Shown: positions 49,319-61,205 of the stretch, one piece after another | Layout of the letters: each line of letters begins with the position of its first letter | Position numbering within the stretch: position 1 is the first letter of the stretch | Assembly: GCA_903935355.1 (NCBI GenBank) | Contig: CAIZRK010000019.1 | Coordinates: 119,569 to 183,568 of the forward strand | Direction: 5' to 3' | DNA: 64,000 bases | Source: an uncultured beta proteobacterium | GTDB taxonomy: Bacteria; Pseudomonadota; Gammaproteobacteria; Burkholderiales; Burkholderiaceae | Position numbers and translations under genes: made by a program | The notes under the pieces: model-generated | The model's input: the letters and a program-made list of their open reading frames with translations, nothing else | Database searches by the model: none | Told to the model about the DNA's origin: nothing

Positions 49319-51736
49319 TCAATTTGCCTTTAGTTTGCCGTCTTTCAAGCGCGGTTCTACAAAGTGCCCCTTACGAGCGCGATTACCGGCAAATGATTTA
49401 AGCGTTTTCGCATCGAGGTTTAAGTCGGTAGGCTTACCAGCGCGACCTACTCCAAAATAAGAAGCGCCTTCTGAACCCACTGCAATTGCCGAGGCGAGTT
49501 TTTCATTACCATCTAAGCCCATTAAGATTACCCCTTTGCCACCCGTGGGCAAGCGTTTGAGCTCATCTAATGGGAAGACCAATAACTTGGCACTTTCTGA
49601 GAGGCAAGCTACCTGCTTCATACCTTGCACTACCTTTACCGCTCCTAGAGGAGCATCACCACCCGGGAACTTGACATCAATTCCCACAAAGGATTTACCA
49701 GCTTTATTGCGAGTTGTCATATCGGCAACATTTGCCAAGAAACCATTACCTGCTCTAGTAGAAATCAAGACTAAATCATCTGCTTGGCCGGCGTAATAAG
49801 CCACCATTTGTGAGCCAATTGCTAAGTTAACAAAACTCGTTAATGGTGAACCATCACCCCTTGCACCGGGTAATTCACTGACTGGTACGGTATAGACGCG
49901 CCCATCACTGCCAAAACCTTGGATGACATCAACCGTTCGACACTCATATGTCTCGTAGAGGCCATCTCCAGCCTTGAAAGCAAATTGCGTAGCATCGTGT
50001 TCATGGCCTTGGCGAACGCGAACCCAGCCTTTTTGAGAAACAATCACGGTTACTGGCTCATCAACCACCTTAGTTTCGGCTATCGCGCGCTTGTCTTCTT
50101 GGATTAATGTGCGGCGATCATCGCCAAAATCTTTAATGTCAGATTCAATCTCTTTAATGATACGTTTGCGTAAAACTGTATCGCTTTGCAGTAACCCTTC
50201 CAAGTCATCACGTTCAGATTTAAGCTCTTTGAGCTCTTGCTCGATCTTAATTCCCTCTAAGCGAGCCAATTGGCGCAAACGAATATCCAAAATATCTTCG
50301 GCTTGGCGATCACTCAGTTTAAATTCTTTGATCAGATCCGCTTTAGGCTCATCACTATTGCGGATGATCTTAATGACCTTATCAATGTTAAGAAGAACGG
50401 TTAGGCGCCCTTCTAGGATGTGCATGCGGTCTTTAACTTTACCTAAGCGGTACTGCGTACGACGAGTCACTGTTGCTACGCGGAACGTAATCCACTCAAA
50501 AATAATGTCTTTTATGCCCTTTTGACGTGGTCGCCCATCATTACCAATCATCACCAAGTTCATCGGTGCATTTGATTCTAATGAGGTATGGGCTAACAGC
50601 AGGTTTACGAACTCATTGACATCAATATTTTTGCTCTTTGGCTCAAATACCAGTCGCACAGCAGCATCTTTACTCGACTCGTCACGCACACCATCAAGCA
50701 CATTCAAAATAGTCGATTTAAGGTTATTTTGTTCAGGCGTGAGGGTTTTCTTGCCAACCCTGACCTTGGGATTAGTGATTTCTTCAATCTCTTGCAAAAC
50801 CCGTTGCGAGGAGGTGGCTGGGGGTAGTTCATTAACGATGATTTGCCACTGACCACGTGCCAACTCTTCTACTGACCAACGCGCCCTTACTTTTAAGCTG
50901 CCACGACCTAATTCATAAATGGCGGCAATGTCTGCGTTTGCAGAAATAATTTGGCCGCCTCCAGGGTAATCAGGTCCAGGCATGATTTCTAGGAGATCAG
51001 AGGTTGTCATCTTGGGTGACTTCATCAAGGCAATCGCTGCGTTAGCGACTTCACGTAAATTATGTGATGGAATCTCGGTTGCCATACCCACTGCAATGCC
51101 TGATGCCCCATTGAGAAGAACAAATGGCAACCGTGCTGGCAATAATTTAGGTTCTTCAAAAGATCCATCATAGTTAGGCGCAAAGTCGACAGTGCCTTGG
51201 TCGATTTCACTCATTAACAAGCCGGCAATCTTGGTTAAGCGTGCTTCGGTATAGCGCATAGCCGCAGCGCCATCACCATCGCGTGAACCAAAATTACCCT
51301 GCCCATCGATTAAGGGGTAGCGTAGTGAAAAGCTTTGCGCCAAGCGAACTAAGGCATCATAGGCAGATTGATCGCCATGTGGATGAAATTTACCTAATAC
51401 ATCACCGACTACACGGGCACTCTTAACAGGCTTAGCATCAGCGCGCAATCCCATCTCACTCATGGAGAACAAAATACGGCGCTGGACGGGTTTTTGACCA
51501 TCGGCTACATCTGGTAGGGCGCGGCCTTTCACCACGCTAATGGCGTAATCTAGATAAGCACGCTCTGCATATACCGCTAGAGTGAGACTGTCTTTGCCAT
51601 CTTCATTTAATTCAATGGTATTAGGATCATGCGGATCATTCGGACCGCCCGTTTTTGTAGCAAGCATCTGCGTTGCATCAGAAAACAAATCGGCTTGCTC
51701 AGTTAAATGATCGCCAGGGGTCTTTTTTGTACTCAT
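49319..51736 (-). CDS. parC: DNA topoisomerase IV subunit A
   Basis: ParC cuts and rejoins DNA to unlink daughter chromosomes. The 805 residues contain the catalytic Tyr in [11 protein letters not shown] (about 151) and the quinolone-resistance region [14 protein letters not shown], here with Asp-Gln-Ser in place of the more usual Gly-Asp-x-Ser order, followed by the coiled tower and a C-terminal beta-pinwheel. Identified as ParC, not GyrA, by its partner. It overlaps parE by one base (TAATG). Confidence 0.95.
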   Translation of the reverse strand: MSTKKTPGDHLTEQADLFSDATQMLATKTGGPNDPHDPNTIELNEDGKDSLTLAVYAERAYLDYAISVVKGRALPDVADGQKPVQRRILFSMSEMGLRADAKPVKSARVVGDVLGKFHPHGDQSAYDALVRLAQSFSLRYPLIDGQGNFGSRDGDGAAAMRYTEARLTKIAGLLMSEIDQGTVDFAPNYDGSFEEPKLLPARLPFVLLNGASGIAVGMATEIPSHNLREVANAAIALMKSPKMTTSDLLEIMPGPDYPGGGQIISANADIAAIYELGRGSLKVRARWSVEELARGQWQIIVNELPPATSSQRVLQEIEEITNPKVRVGKKTLTPEQNNLKSTILNVLDGVRDESSKDAAVRLVFEPKSKNIDVNEFVNLLLAHTSLESNAPMNLVMIGNDGRPRQKGIKDIIFEWITFRVATVTRRTQYRLGKVKDRMHILEGRLTVLLNIDKVIKIIRNSDEPKADLIKEFKLSDRQAEDILDIRLRQLARLEGIKIEQELKELKSERDDLEGLLQSDTVLRKRIIKEIESDIKDFGDDRRTLIQEDKRAIAETKVVDEPVTVIVSQKGWVRVRQGHEHDATQFAFKAGDGLYETYECRTVDVIQGFGSDGRVYTVPVSELPGARGDGSPLTSFVNLAIGSQMVAYYAGQADDLVLISTRAGNGFLANVADMTTRNKAGKSFVGIDVKFPGGDAPLGAVKVVQGMKQVACLSESAKLLVFPLDELKRLPTGGKGVILMGLDGNEKLASAIAVGSEGASYFGVGRAGKPTDLNLDAKTLKSFAGNRARKGHFVEPRLKDGKLKAN

Positions 51737-53724
51737 TAAATATCAGCCTCCACTTCATTACCACGTTCTTCTAACCAGTCGCGACGCGCCCCAGACTCAG
51801 ATTTACCCATCAACATATCCATAGTCTTAATGGTTTCGTCTTCAGTCCAATTGCCTAAAGTCACAGGGAGTAAACGGCGGGTATCCGGATTTAAGGTCGT
51901 ATCCCATAATTGCTCTGCACTCATTTCCCCCAAGCCCTTAAAGCGGGAGATTTGCCAAGCAGATTCTTTAACGCCTTCTTTGCGTAATTTATCTTCAATC
52001 GCTTGTAACTCATTGGCATCTAAGGCATAAATCTTTTGTGCTGGCTTTTTACCTCGTGCTGGGGCATCGACTCTAAACAAAGGTGGCCTAGAAATATGAA
52101 TATGCCCTTGCTCAATCAATTTGGGGAAATGTTTGTAAAACAAGGTTAGCAGCAATACCTGAATATGCGACCCATCTACGTCCGCATCAGACAAAATGCA
52201 GACCTTGCCATAACGTAAGTTTGATAAATCAGGGTTGTCGCTAGCCCCATGGGGATCTACTCCAATGGCGACGGCAATATCGTGCACTTCATTATTAGCG
52301 AATAAACGATCGCGCTCTGCTTCCCAAGTATTGAGCACCTTTCCACGCAAGGGCAAAATGGCTTGATATTCTTTATTGCGGCCCATTTTGGCTGAACCTC
52401 CTGCAGAATCACCCTCAACGAGGAAGATTTCATTTAGGCCAATGTCTTGGCTTTCACAATCAGTCAGTTTTCCGGGTAGCACGGCTACCCCAGAAGATTT
52501 TTTCTTTTCTACTTTTTGACCAGCACGCGTTCTAGCTTGTGCTTGCTTAATCACTAAGTCAGCTAGCTTGCGCCCGTAATCCACGTGTTGGTTTAACCAG
52601 AGCTCTAAAGCCGATTTAACGTAGCCGGAAACCAAGCGCACAGCATCACGTGAATTCAAACGTTCTTTAATCTGCCCCTGAAACTGGGGATCTAAAACCT
52701 TGGCCGATAAAATAAATGAGGCCCTTGCAAACACATCCTCAGGCATGAGCTTGACACCTTTGGGTTGTAATGCATGCATCTCTATGAAGCCTTTGACCGC
52801 ATTAAAGAGGCCTTCACGTAAGCCACTTTCATGAGTTCCGCCTGCTGGAGTAGGAATAAGGTTGACATAACTCTCACGTACTGGTGTGCCATCTTCTGTC
52901 CAAGCCACAACCCATGCAGCACCTTCACCTTCAGCAAAGGAATCATCATCGCCATTACCAGTGGCATATTGTTCAGCCTCAAATGGTGGAATGACTTCCG
53001 CTCCATGTCCTGCTTGGGCAATTGCTTCATTTAAATAACCACGCAAACCTTGAGCATATTGCCAAGTTTGGCTATCACCGGTCTTTTCTTGAATGAGAGT
53101 TACTTTAACGCCAGGCAAGAGAACTGCTTTAGAGCGCAAAAGACGAATGAGATCATGCAAAGGAATAACAGCGCTATCAAAATACTGGCTATCTGGCCAT
53201 GCACGGACGCGAGTACCGTGAGATTTATCCTCTTTCCCTGCAGCAATCGTTTTCAGTTTTTCAATGACGCGACCATCAGCAAAGGTCAATGTAGAGACTT
53301 TGCCATCACGCCAAACTGTGACTTCAAGGCGCTTAGATAATGCATTGGTGACCGAAACACCCACCCCATGCAAGCCACCCGAGAAGGCATATGCACCGCC
53401 TGAACCTTTTTCAAACTTACCGCCAGCATGCAACTGAGTAAAAACAATTTCTACTACGGGTAATTTTTCAGTAGGATGGATTCCCACCGGAATTCCGCGG
53501 CCATCGTCTTCAATACTCACGCTACTGTCGGTATGCAAGGTGACAGTGATGTGTTTGCCAAACCCCCCTAAAGCCTCATCTGAGGCGTTATCCAATACCT
53601 CCTGTATGACATGAAGTGGATTATCGGTGCGGGTGTACATACCAGGTCGTTGACGGACTGGTTCGAGGCCCTTAAGGACTTGAATCGAGGATTCGCTGTA
53701 TTCAGATGTTTTACGTGTAGCCAT
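51736..53724 (-). CDS. parE: DNA topoisomerase IV subunit B
   Basis: ParE is the ATPase of topoisomerase IV. The 662 residues have the GHKL ATP site ([40 protein letters not shown]), and the TOPRIM domain with [15 protein letters not shown] and DADVDGSHI metal-binding acids. It lacks the 165-residue insert of many GyrB proteins and pairs with parC downstream. Divergent from the CoA-transferase gene with 79 bp between starts. Confidence 0.97.
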   Translation of the reverse strand: MATRKTSEYSESSIQVLKGLEPVRQRPGMYTRTDNPLHVIQEVLDNASDEALGGFGKHITVTLHTDSSVSIEDDGRGIPVGIHPTEKLPVVEIVFTQLHAGGKFEKGSGGAYAFSGGLHGVGVSVTNALSKRLEVTVWRDGKVSTLTFADGRVIEKLKTIAAGKEDKSHGTRVRAWPDSQYFDSAVIPLHDLIRLLRSKAVLLPGVKVTLIQEKTGDSQTWQYAQGLRGYLNEAIAQAGHGAEVIPPFEAEQYATGNGDDDSFAEGEGAAWVVAWTEDGTPVRESYVNLIPTPAGGTHESGLREGLFNAVKGFIEMHALQPKGVKLMPEDVFARASFILSAKVLDPQFQGQIKERLNSRDAVRLVSGYVKSALELWLNQHVDYGRKLADLVIKQAQARTRAGQKVEKKKSSGVAVLPGKLTDCESQDIGLNEIFLVEGDSAGGSAKMGRNKEYQAILPLRGKVLNTWEAERDRLFANNEVHDIAVAIGVDPHGASDNPDLSNLRYGKVCILSDADVDGSHIQVLLLTLFYKHFPKLIEQGHIHISRPPLFRVDAPARGKKPAQKIYALDANELQAIEDKLRKEGVKESAWQISRFKGLGEMSAEQLWDTTLNPDTRRLLPVTLGNWTEDETIKTMDMLMGKSESGARRDWLEERGNEVEADI

Positions 53725-53803
53725 GCGCGCAAATTGTAGTCATGTCTGAAGTAAAAACCGAACTTTTCCAAAATTAACCCTACATCCATGCCAAAATCAC
53801 GAT

Positions 53804-55024
53804 ATGGGAGCCTTAAGTCATATTCGTGTTTTAGACCTTAGCCGTGTGCTTGCCGGCCCATGGTGCACTCAAAATCTAGCCGATTTAGGGGCCGATGTTA
53901 TTAAAGTCGAAAAACCAGGCGAGGGAGACGATACGCGCCATTGGGGGCCTCCTTTTGCCAAGGATGAAAAAGGCCAAGATACCTCTGAAACAGCCTATTT
54001 CATCAGTATTAATCGCAATAAACGCTCTATTACGGTGGATATTAGCAAACCAGAGGGCCAGGAAATCATCCGCCAACTTGTTTTAGAGTCAGATGTGCTG
54101 ATCGAGAACTACAAAGTTGGCCAGTTGCTTAAATACGGGCTGGATTACGAGAGTCTTAAAAAGATTAAACCAGAATTGATCTACTGCTCAATTACCGGTT
54201 TTGGCCAAACAGGTCCTTATGCCCACCGCCCTGGTTATGACTTTATCGTCCAAGGCATGGGGGGATTTATGAGTGTCACCGGTGAACACCAAGATTTTGA
54301 AGGGGCTAGCCCTCAAAAAGCAGGGGTGGCGATTGCTGATATTTTCACGGGCATGTACGCCAGCACAGCTATATTGGCAGCTGTCGTGCATCGGGATCAC
54401 ACTGGACAAGGTCAAAACATCGATCTAGCCTTGCTCGATACCCAAATTGCAGTAATGGCCAATGTTGCTAGTGCGTATTTATGCTCACAAGAGTCTCCCT
54501 TACGCTGGGGTAATGCCTCACCCACAATTGTTCCCTACCAAACCTTTCCCACCCTTGATGGCTGGATTATTGTGGCTGCTGGAAATAATGGGCAATTTAG
54601 ACATTTTGTGACTACCGGTGGCCAAGCCGATCTAGCAGATAACCCCTTGTTCTCAGATAACCCTATGCGGGTAAAGCATCGCAAAGAGTTAATTCCCCTG
54701 TTAGAGGCTATGACTCGCAAAAAAACTAAGGCGCAGTGGATTAGCGCATTAGACGAAGCGGGAGTTCCTTGTGGCCCCATTAATAACTTCAAAGAAGTCT
54801 TTGAAAATGAGCAAGTATTAGCCCGATCAATAGAAATGCAGGTGCCCCACCCTAGCGCTGGGTCTATCAAACTCGTAGCTAGCCCCATGCGCCTCTCAAA
54901 AACCCCTGTGGAATTGCGCCTAGCACCCCCGACCCTTGGTCAACATACCGATGAGATCCTCAAAGAGCGCTTACACCTTGATCCGCAGCTCATACAAGAC
55001 TTACATATCAAGGGTATTGTCTAG
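53804..55024 (+). CDS. CaiB/BaiF family CoA-transferase (class III)
   Basis: A 406-residue class III CoA-transferase. Seen are the N-terminal VLDLSRVLAGPWCTQNLADLGADVIKVEKP, the loop RNKRSITVDISKPEGQ, the catalytic Asp in NIDLALLDTQ (near residue 207), and the C-terminal AGVPCGPINNF. The sequence type resembles the betaproteobacterial succinyl-CoA/acyl-CoA transferases, but the acid substrate is unknown. The MFS gene starts 5 bp after its stop; the pair may import and activate an organic acid (inference). Confidence 0.93.
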   Translation: MGALSHIRVLDLSRVLAGPWCTQNLADLGADVIKVEKPGEGDDTRHWGPPFAKDEKGQDTSETAYFISINRNKRSITVDISKPEGQEIIRQLVLESDVLIENYKVGQLLKYGLDYESLKKIKPELIYCSITGFGQTGPYAHRPGYDFIVQGMGGFMSVTGEHQDFEGASPQKAGVAIADIFTGMYASTAILAAVVHRDHTGQGQNIDLALLDTQIAVMANVASAYLCSQESPLRWGNASPTIVPYQTFPTLDGWIIVAAGNNGQFRHFVTTGGQADLADNPLFSDNPMRVKHRKELIPLLEAMTRKKTKAQWISALDEAGVPCGPINNFKEVFENEQVLARSIEMQVPHPSAGSIKLVASPMRLSKTPVELRLAPPTLGQHTDEILKERLHLDPQLIQDLHIKGIV

Positions 55025-55029
55025 GGTCT

Positions 55030-56271
55030 ATGACTAGCACTATTTCCCCTCCAAAACTAACTCTTGCTCAGGTTCTGATCTATGGCGGTTTAATGGTGAC
55101 CCTATCCATGGGCATTCGTCATGGCTTTGGACTCTTTAACCTTCCCATTACTTCCGCCAATGATTGGGGAAGAGAAACTTTTGCCCTCACTATTGCATTA
55201 CAAAATTTGATTTGGGGCGCAGTTCAACCCATTACAGGCGCTCTAGCAGATCGATATGGTGCATTCAAAATCATGATCGCTGGCGGTATTTTATATGCCC
55301 TCGGTTTAGCCGGAATGGCGGTCTCTACTGATGCGCTGAACTTTTCAATCGCTGGCGGTTTGTTCATTGGTCTTGCGCAAACTGCCACCACTTACAGTGT
55401 TGTCTACGGCATCCTCGGCAGAAATGTTTCTGCTGAAAAACGAGTCTGGGCTATGGGTATTACAGCAGCCGCTGGTTCGTTTGGACAGTTCTTAATGATT
55501 CCTGCAGAGCAAGGTTTACTTTCTGCATTTGGTGCACAAGATGCATTGTTGCTATTAGCGTTAATGGCTAGCTTAATGATTCCAACTGCTTTTATGTTGC
55601 GTGAAAAGAATTTTGTTCATTCACATAATCTAGGTGATCAAACTATTAAACAAGCTTTAAAAGAAGCGCTTGCCAACCCAAGTTTTCGTTTGCTTACCTT
55701 AGGGTATTTTGTTTGTGGATTTCAGGTGGTGTTTATTGCAGTGCATTTAGCGCCCTATCTCAAAGATTTATCTGCCATCTACCCTGCTGTAGGAGCGCCA
55801 GTAGTTGCGACTACTGCTCTTGCACTAATTGGTTTATTTAATATTTTTGGCACCTATAGTGCTGGCATATTTGGTCAGCGATTTCCCAAGCGTTATCTTC
55901 TATCAGGAATATATATTGGGAGATCTATTGCCATTACTGCCTTCTTATGGTTTCCCTTAAGCCCAATGACTACCTACATCTTTTCCGCCATCATGGGTTT
56001 TCTATGGCTTTCCACTATTCCTTTAACGAATGCGATTGTGGCGCAGATCTTTGGCGTTAAATACCTCACTATGCTTTCTGGCCTAGTGTTCTTTTCGCAC
56101 CAGTTGGGCAGTTTTTGCGGCGCTTACTTTGGCGGCTATCTTTATGATCGCACTGGCTCTTACATGCTTGTTTGGGAAATTGCCATTGCTCTAGGTGTAT
56201 TTGCTTTCTTAGTTAATCTACCAGTTAAAGAGCGCCCAATCCATCGCGTTGCAGTTGCACCATCTTCCTAG
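55030..56271 (+). CDS. MFS transporter (monocarboxylate/oxalate-formate-like)
   Basis: A 413-residue permease with 12 hydrophobic segments. Motif-A place reads GALADRYGAFKIM, and the opening SMGIRHGFGLFNLP is common in MFS carriers of the monocarboxylate porter type. The protein is coupled to the upstream CoA-transferase by a 5-bp gap. Substrate unknown; an organic acid that is then linked to CoA is a reasonable guess. No oddities. Confidence 0.88.
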   Translation: MTSTISPPKLTLAQVLIYGGLMVTLSMGIRHGFGLFNLPITSANDWGRETFALTIALQNLIWGAVQPITGALADRYGAFKIMIAGGILYALGLAGMAVSTDALNFSIAGGLFIGLAQTATTYSVVYGILGRNVSAEKRVWAMGITAAAGSFGQFLMIPAEQGLLSAFGAQDALLLLALMASLMIPTAFMLREKNFVHSHNLGDQTIKQALKEALANPSFRLLTLGYFVCGFQVVFIAVHLAPYLKDLSAIYPAVGAPVVATTALALIGLFNIFGTYSAGIFGQRFPKRYLLSGIYIGRSIAITAFLWFPLSPMTTYIFSAIMGFLWLSTIPLTNAIVAQIFGVKYLTMLSGLVFFSHQLGSFCGAYFGGYLYDRTGSYMLVWEIAIALGVFAFLVNLPVKERPIHRVAVAPSS

Positions 56272-56304
56272 AATATTAATTGTTCATTTTTAATTATTTG
56301 ATCC

Positions 56305-56454
56305 ATGCTAATCAAACTAAATAGCTCACCTTTGCTTAGCTGGTTTTTAACCGCTATTGCTTTATCGGTTTTGGGATTTATTTTTGCCTCATACTTTGCA
56401 CCCGAGATGGTGGTGGCATTAACGAATCAAGTATGGGCACTATGTGGCTGGTAA
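56305..56454 (+). CDS. Possible small membrane protein, 49 residues
   Basis: A short open frame after the MFS gene reads MLIKLNSSPLLSWFLTAIAL and continues with a single long hydrophobic segment (about 9-34) and a C-terminus ending in WALCGW. The charge pattern suggests an N-in membrane peptide. No clear ribosome-binding site. It is not recognised as any known family; coding status rests only on its composition and on the clean start-stop frame. Confidence 0.45.
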   Translation: MLIKLNSSPLLSWFLTAIALSVLGFIFASYFAPEMVVALTNQVWALCGW

Positions 56455-56489
56455 GCTTTAAAATGTCTTAACATCATTGCCGTAACTGC

Positions 56490-56544
56490 TTTTTGATTTG
56501 TTTTATTTTCTTTATTTTCTTTTTTTGGTTTTTTTTAATTTTTA
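56490..56544 (+). other. T-rich low-complexity tract before tRNA-Arg
   Basis: 55 bases made almost only of T runs broken by single other bases (TTTTGATTTGTTTTATTTTC and on). It may end transcription from upstream, serve as an AT-rich unwinding stretch or be an upstream promoter element for tRNA-Arg. The rest of 56455-56489 shows nothing. Confidence 0.6.
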
Positions 56545-56562
56545 TCCCAGCAATCAAAAAAT

Positions 56563-56637
56563 CTCGCCGTAGCACAATGGATAGTGCACATGCCTCCTAA
56601 GCGTGGGATACAGGTTCGATTCCTGTCGGCGGGACCA
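56563..56637 (+). tRNA. tRNA-Arg (anticodon CCT)
   Basis: A 75-nt cloverleaf: acceptor CTCGCCG pairing with CGGCGGG (one T-G pair), D-arm GCAC/GTGC, anticodon stem CATGC/GCGTG with loop CTCCTAA (anticodon CCT, reads AGG), T-arm ACAGG/CCTGT with loop TTCGATT and encoded ACCA. The C1-G72 first pair is uncommon among bacterial elongator tRNAs. Confidence 0.96.
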
Positions 56638-56653
56638 ATTGATTCATCAAAAC

Positions 56654-56676
56654 TTATCCACAGCTTTTGTGGATAA
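56654..56676. promoter_or_regulatory. Inverted pair of perfect DnaA boxes
   Basis: TTATCCACA (56654-56662) and TGTGGATAA (56668-56676) are each an exact consensus DnaA box, in opposite orientation with a 5-bp gap (GCTTT). Together they form a 9-bp-stem palindrome. It lies 16 bases after tRNA-Arg. No T-run follows, so a plain terminator is unlikely. It may be a DnaA-binding or titration site; not tested. Confidence 0.6.
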
Positions 56677-56725
56677 AACTCCAAAAGTTTTCCTAAGTAT
56701 CCGATTTGTATAGAGTGACCTAGCT

Positions 56726-56742
56726 TGCTTAAATAATAAGCA
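56726..56742. repeat. AT-rich hairpin TGCTTA-N5-TAAGCA
   Basis: A perfect 6-bp inverted repeat 50 bp beyond the DnaA-box pair; a further one (AAAACT/AGTTTT, 56675-56691) lies between them. A short T-run (GTATTTTC) follows on the plus strand, so it could be a weak terminator. 56743-56847 holds a TTGACA at 56778 without a good -10, and nothing else clear. Confidence 0.4.
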
Positions 56743-56847
56743 GTATTTTCTTACAACAATTTCTTAAAAAACTAGTATTGACAAATTTAGTGGAATGGCG
56801 GGTATTTCCTAAAGGGATTTCTGGTGCTTTTCTCTTACACTTGCCAG

Positions 56848-57684
56848 ATGTATGCACTGAACACCAGCACCTTAGCTGCTTTAGAGGAAATGCTCCAAAA
56901 TACTGCTAGAACAGCTCCTGCTGATTTTATGCCTATACATTTTGCACGGGGCACCAAACCGGGGCAAGTGATGGGTTATCTCAATCCTGATTTCATCGCC
57001 TTTATACAAGAATCTCTTGCTAAAGACCCTATTTCACATCTTCATATTAATCATGAGCGCTTCACAATTGGTGATGCTAAACCCCTTGCACTATCGATTA
57101 GCCTAGCTAAATTAGCTGATCGGATGCACCAAGGGGGCTATATCCTCGGTTGGCGTCATGAAGAATTTGCTTGGGTGGACCAAGATGGTCATGCCTACTT
57201 TCAGCTAGAAAGATCTGCCTTTAGGGCTTTTGGTTTTCAGAGTATGGCAACCCATGTCAATGGATACACTAAAGCAGGCAATCTATGGCTAGGCAGACGT
57301 AGTGAGAATAAGCCAACCGATCCAGGCCAGTTAGATAACTTGGCTGCCGGTGGCATTGCTGCCAATGAAACTCCTTGGGTATGTGCCCGTCGGGAGCTTT
57401 GGGAAGAAGCTGGGGTTCCTGCGCAGCTTTCAGATCAGATTGAGCCTGCTGGACTAATACATATGCGCCGCCCGATTACCAATCGGGGATTTCATGATGA
57501 ACAGCTCTTTATTTATGATTTAGAGCTCTTAGAAAGCTTTGTACCGACCAATTACGATGGTGAAGTCAGCGGTTTTATAGAAATCTCTTTTTCCGAGGCG
57601 GCTGCCCGCATTTTGGCTGATGAATTTACGAGCGATGCTGCTTTTGTTACCGCAGACTTTATCTTGCGCAAATACCGCTCGTAA
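56848..57684 (+). CDS. Nudix hydrolase with N-terminal DUF4743-type domain
   Basis: About 278 residues. The second half is a Nudix domain with an intact Nudix box (G-x5-E-x7-RELWEEAG: GGIAANETPWVCARRELWEE, about 170-190). The first half matches the DUF4743 layout found in Nudix proteins related to eukaryotic thiamin pyrophosphokinase-like Nudix enzymes, which hydrolyse damaged thiamin diphosphates. Its place just before the TPP riboswitch and thiC fits a role in cleaning thiamin derivatives (inference). ATG 56848 is preferred; a GTG at 56824 is in frame. Confidence 0.85.
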   Translation: MYALNTSTLAALEEMLQNTARTAPADFMPIHFARGTKPGQVMGYLNPDFIAFIQESLAKDPISHLHINHERFTIGDAKPLALSISLAKLADRMHQGGYILGWRHEEFAWVDQDGHAYFQLERSAFRAFGFQSMATHVNGYTKAGNLWLGRRSENKPTDPGQLDNLAAGGIAANETPWVCARRELWEEAGVPAQLSDQIEPAGLIHMRRPITNRGFHDEQLFIYDLELLESFVPTNYDGEVSGFIEISFSEAAARILADEFTSDAAFVTADFILRKYRS

Positions 57685-57736
57685 ATGCCATCGTCTCCTA
57701 CTTTTGAAATTCGTGGTTAAATTGATCCTAAGGATG

Positions 57737-59815
<2,079 letters not shown>

Positions 59816-59842
59816 GCTTAACTAAGATCTATTAAGAATACG

Positions 59843-61003
59843 ATGAGCAAAACGATTAATCGTCAAGATAAATACGCCATTGTTGGGGCTGGCCTGATGG
59901 GTCGACTACTAGCTGTTGCACTTGCTAGACGTGGATCGCATGTAGACCTCTTTGAACAAGGTGGGCAAGAAGCCTTGGAATCACCCGCTAGAATAGCTGC
60001 TGCGATGTTAGCTCCTTTAGCAGAATCCGCTATTACTGAAGATAACGTAGTTCGAATGGGTATTCATAGTCTGCCAAGGTGGCAAAAACTCATTAGCGAG
60101 TTAGCTAGCCCGGTGTATTTTCAGCAAGATGGCACTTTGATCTTGTGGCACCGTCAAGATGCAAGTGATGCTGAACGTTTTGCTGCCCATCTTGAGAAAA
60201 ACAGTGCTGCCAATCACTTGCTGGCTACACCACAACGCCTTGATAGCGCCGCCTTACATCAGCTTGAACCCAGTGTTGCGCAGCGCTTTACTCAAGGTCT
60301 TTATCTTCCCAATGAAGGTCAACTTGATAATCGTCAACTACTTGCAGCGCTTTTAGTGGAATTAGATCTTTTGAAGGTGCATTGTCATTGGCATACTCCT
60401 GCAGACCCTAGCCAACTTCAGGCGGACAATATTTATCGTTGGGTAATTGATTGCCGCGGTTTAGGCGCTAAGGCAGCTTGGCAATCAAAAACGGAACTCG
60501 TCAATCCTTTGCGCGGTGTGCGTGGCGAAGTACTGCGGTTATATGCACCCGAAGTCAAACTACGTCGCCCAACTCGCCTGATACATCCCCGTTACCCAAT
60601 CTATATTGCCCCAAAAGAAAATGATATTTATGTCGTTGGCGCAACTGAAATTGAATCTGAGGACTTATCTGAGATTAGTGTGCGCTCTGCTATGGAATTA
60701 CTAAGCGCTATCTATACTGTGCATAGTGGCTTTGCTGAAGCCCGAATTTTAGAGATGGCTACACAGTGTCGCCCTACGCTAAAGGATAATTTGCCGCAAA
60801 TTTGGGTAAGGAAGCCTAATAATCACTCTGGCTTGATGTTGATCAATGGGCTGTATCGCCATGGTTTTATGATTTCTCCGGCAGTCATGGATTGCGCTTT
60901 AGAGTTTATCGATCATGGTGATAGTCAAACTGCAGTAAAACTAGGACTGAAACTGAATCAAGATCATTTATCCGAAGAGGTATCAGCATGCGTGTCCTTG
61001 TAA
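59843..61003 (+). CDS. thiO: FAD-dependent glycine oxidase ThiO
   Basis: ThiO oxidises glycine to the imine used in making the thiazole ring. 386 residues with the FAD-binding VGAGLMGRLLAVALARRGSHV (about 14-34), the ATP-free oxidase fold, PLRGVRGEVLRL and the late GLYRHGFMISPAV that contacts FAD. It overlaps thiS by 16 bp and follows thiC by 27 bp. Confidence 0.94.
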   Translation: MSKTINRQDKYAIVGAGLMGRLLAVALARRGSHVDLFEQGGQEALESPARIAAAMLAPLAESAITEDNVVRMGIHSLPRWQKLISELASPVYFQQDGTLILWHRQDASDAERFAAHLEKNSAANHLLATPQRLDSAALHQLEPSVAQRFTQGLYLPNEGQLDNRQLLAALLVELDLLKVHCHWHTPADPSQLQADNIYRWVIDCRGLGAKAAWQSKTELVNPLRGVRGEVLRLYAPEVKLRRPTRLIHPRYPIYIAPKENDIYVVGATEIESEDLSEISVRSAMELLSAIYTVHSGFAEARILEMATQCRPTLKDNLPQIWVRKPNNHSGLMLINGLYRHGFMISPAVMDCALEFIDHGDSQTAVKLGLKLNQDHLSEEVSACVSL

Positions 61004-61185
61004 ACCAAATCGAACATGACGTACCTGCTGGCAGTTTGGTGAGTAATGTCTTGTCACATGTAAAAGCGCAGCCACCCTTTGCGGTGGCAGTTAACTTCAG
61101 TTTTGTAGCTAAAGATCACTACACCGAAACCGTTTTACAAGAGAATGATCAGATTGAGATTATTACTCCTGTTACTGGCGGCTAA
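60988..61185 (+). CDS. thiS: Thiamin biosynthesis sulfur carrier protein ThiS
   Basis: A 65-residue ubiquitin-like carrier ending in the essential Gly-Gly (PVTGG), on which the thiocarboxylate is formed by an adenylating enzyme (ThiF, absent here; MoeB or another homologue may substitute). Overlaps thiO by 16 bp and is 20 bp before thiG. Confidence 0.95.
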   Translation: MRVLVNQIEHDVPAGSLVSNVLSHVKAQPPFAVAVNFSFVAKDHYTETVLQENDQIEIITPVTGG

Positions 61186-61205
61186 AAATAGATTATTTAA
61201 TTACC

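Noticed and set aside
56778..56806. TTGACA as a sigma70 promoter for the Nudix gene
   Set aside because: The -35 is perfect but no acceptable -10 hexamer stands at 16-18 bp; kept only as a remark.
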